Source: Chryseobacterium cheonjiense
Lineage (GTDB): Bacteria > Bacteroidota > Bacteroidia > Flavobacteriales > Weeksellaceae
Direction of reading: 5' to 3'
Assembly (NCBI RefSeq): GCF_012927265.1
Contig: NZ_JABBGF010000001.1
Span: 432,502 to 496,501 of the forward strand
Length of the DNA: 64,000 nucleotides
The notes beneath the pieces are model-generated. The model was not told the origin of the DNA and ran no database searches. It saw nothing but the letters and a program-made list of their open reading frames with translations. Both the position numbers and the translations under genes were made by a program. Shown one piece after another: positions 61,142 through 64,000 of this stretch (position 1 is the first letter of the stretch; each line of letters starts with the position of its first letter).

Positions 61142-61149
61142 CAAATGTA
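61142..61149 (-). promoter_or_regulatory. Promoter -7 box TACATTTG of the small-peptide unit
   Basis: Exact TAnnTTTG on the minus strand. The -33 region reads TTCG rather than TTTG. The predicted leader is about 40 bases and the whole transcript about 160. Confidence 0.5.
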
Positions 61150-61273
61150 AAGCATTTTATTTACATAACGAACTAAAATTTGATTTTTTTTGCCTGTTCG
61201 TGAGAGAAGAAGGATGTGAATTTCAAACGGTTGGGTTGTCCATTCACACCTTCTGCCACTCTCTGCAGTTTAG

Positions 61274-62995
61274 TTATTTAGTTTGTATGGAAATTTCATT
61301 TTTATCCTCATCAACTTTGAAGTCGATATTGGCACCTTTCATTTTTTTGATATTCTGCTTTATAGAATCGATAAATTTATCTGCTTCTTTTTTAGGAACC
61401 TTTTTACCATTTACTATGATGCTGTCTTTATCATCAGAATTATATTCAATGGTAGAACCGTTAACCGTGATTTTATTATTTTCGATTCTAATGTTTCCGT
61501 CATCGTCTTTTTCCTGATCATTATCACTGATTCCATCTGCATTAAGGTCTCCATCAAAGTTAATGATGTCATTTTTAGCAGGAATTACTACTGTTTTTAA
61601 TGGAAGTACCAGTTCATAATCAATATTATAGCTTCTGAATCTGTGTTCGTAAGGATATTTGATGTAATTTGGAAGGATAATTTTGTTATCTACCACTTCT
61701 ACAGGAACACTTACGTTAAGCGGAAGATTATATCCTTTAGCTTCTTTTTTGATGATCAGGTACGGTGTTTTAACATCTGCTTTTCTAGTAACATCTACAT
61801 GGATCCAGTCTTTTCTGTACACCGAGATTTTATCAGAATAAATATCGTCATCGTACCCTTTGAAATTCTGAGGAATAGTAACCTGCTTATAATCCACATA
61901 AATAGTATCGGACTTTGTATCAATAGAAACTTCTTCCGTATCTTCCTTATGACCTTTCAGGAACATTTCTTTTTGAGCCATGCTGAATCCGAAATAACTG
62001 CCGAGAGCGATCAGTGCAAGGAATAATGCTCCGATTACCCAGCCTGTATTTCTTAATTTTGTTTTAGGAGAGATAAGTTTAATACTTAATAATCCGAATA
62101 ACATGGCAGGCAATAAGCTTCCGATGGTAATCAACGCCATGATTACGTATTTCATATTATCATTGTCAAAATAGAAGTTCATTTCGCTTACAGGAGGAAA
62201 ATCACTGTCGGCTCCCATGAATCCGAATACTACGAATACTCCGATCAGACAGGATAATGACATGAATGCAAAGATTCCACCTAATATATAGCGTACAACG
62301 TTCCATAATCCGCTTCCTGCATTGTTGATATAAGGTTTGTTTTCGATATAGATTTCTCCGACCCTCTGAGTAGATTCGTTGGCAAACTGTACCAATTTGT
62401 TAGACTCATTCTTAAGATTGTCGAAGTTCATAGGCTTTCCCTTCATTTTCAGGAAATCTGCTGCTGTTTCTGCTTTTGGCAATACCGCCCAAAGGATGAT
62501 ATATAATAAGAACACCAATGTGGATGATACCGCAGCCGTAAAGATTCCCAGGATGAAGATTCCCAGCCAGATCGCTCTCATGGCCGTAATATCCATTCCT
62601 ACATAATGAGCTAATCCTGCACAAACACCTGCAATTTTTTGTCTTTCAGGATCACGGAAAAGCTGTTTTTTATCAGAATATTCGGTCCCGGCAGTACCTG
62701 TTTTTTTGGTATTCTTCTCAGAATAATAGGCTTCTTCCTGTTCTTCAATGGTTTCAGGGCTTCCGATCTGGGCGATTACTCTTTCCACATCAGAATCATT
62801 GATTACTTCACGTTTTGCCATAGAATCTTTAAAGATTTCTACCATCCTGATTTCTATATCGTGCATTACCTCATCCGCTTCAGAAGCATCCAGAGAGCTT
62901 CGCAGAGCGTTCAGGTAATCGCTGAGCTTTATATATGCGTGTTCTTCTATAGTAAAAGAAAAACCTGCAAGTCCTATTGAGAGTGTTTTGTTCAT
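61274..62995 (-). CDS. PspC-domain membrane stress protein
   Basis: The protein has 573 aa. A cytoplasmic N-terminal region at about 1-85 (IKLSDYLNALRSSLDASEADEVMHDIEIRMVEIFKD...VERVIAQIGSPETIEEQEE) resembles the DUF1700-like regulatory segment. The PspC domain at about 108-175 (KKQLFRDPERQKIAGVCAGLAHYVGMDITAMRAIWLGIFIL) is followed by further membrane segments near 235-265, 285-310 and 320-340. A large periplasmic beta-rich domain (SDTIYVDYKQVTIPQNF...NNKITVNGSTIEYN) completes it. Eleven bases separate it from the padR gene, so envelope stress or PadR controls it. Confidence 0.87.
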   Translation of the reverse strand: MNKTLSIGLAGFSFTIEEHAYIKLSDYLNALRSSLDASEADEVMHDIEIRMVEIFKDSMAKREVINDSDVERVIAQIGSPETIEEQEEAYYSEKNTKKTGTAGTEYSDKKQLFRDPERQKIAGVCAGLAHYVGMDITAMRAIWLGIFILGIFTAAVSSTLVFLLYIILWAVLPKAETAADFLKMKGKPMNFDNLKNESNKLVQFANESTQRVGEIYIENKPYINNAGSGLWNVVRYILGGIFAFMSLSCLIGVFVVFGFMGADSDFPPVSEMNFYFDNDNMKYVIMALITIGSLLPAMLFGLLSIKLISPKTKLRNTGWVIGALFLALIALGSYFGFSMAQKEMFLKGHKEDTEEVSIDTKSDTIYVDYKQVTIPQNFKGYDDDIYSDKISVYRKDWIHVDVTRKADVKTPYLIIKKEAKGYNLPLNVSVPVEVVDNKIILPNYIKYPYEHRFRSYNIDYELVLPLKTVVIPAKNDIINFDGDLNADGISDNDQEKDDDGNIRIENNKITVNGSTIEYNSDDKDSIIVNGKKVPKKEADKFIDSIKQNIKKMKGANIDFKVDEDKNEISIQTK

Positions 62996-63006
62996 AGCTT
63001 TGTTTT

Positions 63007-63336
63007 TTAATTTTTTTGAGTAATTTGGTTTACTGAATCTGTTAATTCGTTCCAGGTATTCTGAAGTTCATCTAAAAACAGTTTACCTTTTTCAGTGATC
63101 TGGTAGTATTTCCTTGGAGGTCCTCCTGTGGATTCTTCCCATCTGTACGAAAGAAACTCGCCGTTTTTTAATCTTGTTAAAAGAGGGTAGAGTGTTCCTT
63201 CCACTACATCCAGTTTTCCTTTTTTCAGTTCATCTATTAGATCGGAAACATACATTTCGCGATGATTGATGAGACTTAAAATACAGAATTCCAGAATTCC
63301 TTTTCGCATTTGCGCTTTGGTATTTTCGGTATTCAT
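63007..63336 (-). CDS. PadR-family transcriptional regulator
   Basis: The protein has 109 aa with a winged helix: KGILEFCILSLINHREMYVSDLIDELKKGKLDVVEGTLYPLLTRLKNGEFLSYRWEESTGGPPRKYYQITEKGKLFLDEL. VVEGTLYPLLTRL is the recognition helix and GPPRKYYQIT the wing; a single C-terminal helix makes it the short PadR-s2 type. Such PadR-PspC pairs are common in Bacteroidota. An inverted TTACAT...ATGTAA overlaps the promoter upstream, which predicts autorepression. Confidence 0.92.
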   Translation of the reverse strand: MNTENTKAQMRKGILEFCILSLINHREMYVSDLIDELKKGKLDVVEGTLYPLLTRLKNGEFLSYRWEESTGGPPRKYYQITEKGKLFLDELQNTWNELTDSVNQITQKN

Positions 63337-63409
63337 CTTTAATAAGTTTTGTTAATTAGTTACATAATTTTCGAATTCGGAACCTAGCTAGATGAACCTC
63401 TTTCGATTT

Positions 63410-63448
63410 TACATTACAAAGATATGTAATTAAAATGGTATTATGCAA
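63410..63448 (-). promoter_or_regulatory. Promoter of padR-pspC overlapped by a PadR-like dyad
   Basis: TTG (63446-63448), a 21-base spacer and TATCTTTG (63417-63424) on the minus strand form a full promoter. The inverted repeat TTACAT / ATGTAA (63410-63429) covers the -7 box. Flanking this, AATTAGTTACATAATT (63354) and an inverted relative ATATGTAACTAATT (63477) provide further ATGTAA/TTACAT sites. Confidence 0.6.
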
Positions 63449-63547
63449 TACAAAGTAGTGGGATAATTTTATAATTATATGTAACTAATTGAAAATCAGT
63501 TAAATTATTTTTAGTGTTAAATAAAAGACGCGGAAGTTATCGGTTAA

Positions 63548-64000
63548 TTACAGCTGATTTTTTATGATTTTACCTTTTAAGCTTACGGCTCTTAACGTAA
63601 CCAATGCTTTTTTTTGCAGTTCTTTCTGGTAAGATATAAAGCTGTAGTTTTTGTAGAATTTACGGATAATAAGAGCCATTTCCATCATCGCAAAATGTTC
63701 GCCGATGCAAAGTCTGGGACCTGCCCCGAAAGGGTAGTAGGCAAAATTCTTTGCATTTTCACTATCAAAACGTTCCGGTAGAAAAGCGTTGGGTTGTTCC
63801 CAATATTTTGGATTTCTGTGAAGTCCTGAAATGTAAAGGATAATTAAAGTGCCTTTTTTCCACGAGAATTCTTTAAAGCTGTCGTCTTCCAAGGCTTGCC
63901 GGTCAATAGCCCAGGCCGGAGAATGCAGTCGCATCGCTTCTTTAATGACATTGATGGTGAAAGATTTTTTCATTAAGCTTTCTGCGGTAAAGACATTTTC
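63548..64000 (-). CDS. Cytochrome P450, C-terminal part (gene runs off the window)
   Basis: The frame is open to the window edge (150 codons); the internal ATG at 63973 is not the start because ENVFTAESL precedes it in frame and matches the P450 J'/K region. The K-helix E-x-x-R is EAMR, the PERF-like block reads FLPERFDSENAKNFAYYPFGAGPRLCIGEHFAM, and the heme-ligand Cys lies in GPRLCIGEHFA. The fold is therefore a genuine P450 with intact heme site. Redox partner and substrate are unknown. It is unrelated in strand context to padR, from which it is separated by a 211-base regulatory gap. Confidence 0.93.
   Translation of the reverse strand, partial: ENVFTAESLMKKSFTINVIKEAMRLHSPAWAIDRQALEDDSFKEFSWKKGTLIILYISGLHRNPKYWEQPNAFLPERFDSENAKNFAYYPFGAGPRLCIGEHFAMMEMALIIRKFYKNYSFISYQKELQKKALVTLRAVSLKGKIIKNQL

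Overview
The window looks like a chromosomal segment of a flavobacterium of the Chryseobacterium type (Weeksellaceae, Bacteroidota). The DNA is AT-rich and start codons lack clear Shine-Dalgarno sequences. Many genes are preceded by the Bacteroidota promoter box TAnnTTTG, several with a TTG/TTTG element 20-23 bases upstream. Export signals often end in SQ or AQ. Content typical of the group includes a T9SS-sorted protein, a BatABCD operon, a mevalonate-pathway HMG-CoA synthase, an OlsF-type aminolipid acyltransferase, an HU-HIG DNA-binding protein and a YpdA-type reductase. No rRNA, CRISPR array, prophage or insertion sequence was seen. Genus assignment is inference.

1-10.4 kb: a cut-off surface protein, a GreA-C-like coiled-coil protein, an SDR oxidoreductase, thyA and a RelE/ParE-type toxin-antitoxin pair. 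Next come a serine hydrolase / orphan antitoxin-like / M1 aminopeptidase operon, a T9SS cargo protein and HMG-CoA synthase. 10.4-15.6 kb: an alcohol/aldehyde oxidation locus (AraC regulator, AldB/ExaC-like dehydrogenase, AdhP, DUF779) crowded with interspersed repeats; adhP lies between two direct copies of one repeat. 16-25.4 kb: an HU-like gene followed by a 22-bp-period array of palindromes, a dicarboxylate symporter, cbpA-cbpM, a CBS-like enzyme, a LolC/FtsX-type permease divergent from NamZ (start codons 4 bases apart), and a thioredoxin-DUF3575 operon. 25.4-40 kb: twin tRNA-Phe genes, lysC-olsF, fbp-menC, glnS, an MFS transporter, a TonB receptor, ypdA, a lipoprotein and a glycosyltransferase.

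40-64 kb: a GxxExxY gene beside a short inverted-repeat element, a YfhO membrane protein, rlmB and DinB; then moxR-GNAT-DUF58-batD-like-batA-batB-batC-batD and marC. A four-gene minus-strand operon follows (repeat lipoprotein, ECF sigma factor with C-terminal membrane segments, outer-membrane barrel, isochorismate synthase). The end holds a PaaI thioesterase, an acyltransferase, a padR-pspC operon with a dyad over its promoter, and the 3' part of a cytochrome P450.

The strongest candidates for something undescribed are: (i) a minute transcription unit at about 61.0-61.15 kb with its own promoter box, a 20-residue strictly amphipathic peptide ORF and a terminator; (ii) the 5 x 22-bp palindrome array; (iii) two families of structured interspersed repeats, one flanking adhP and the other carrying unrelated palindromes at the same internal position; (iv) the membrane-tethered sigma factor operon; and (v) a toxin-less antitoxin paralogue inside a hydrolase operon. 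All calls come from reading the sequence; no database search was run.
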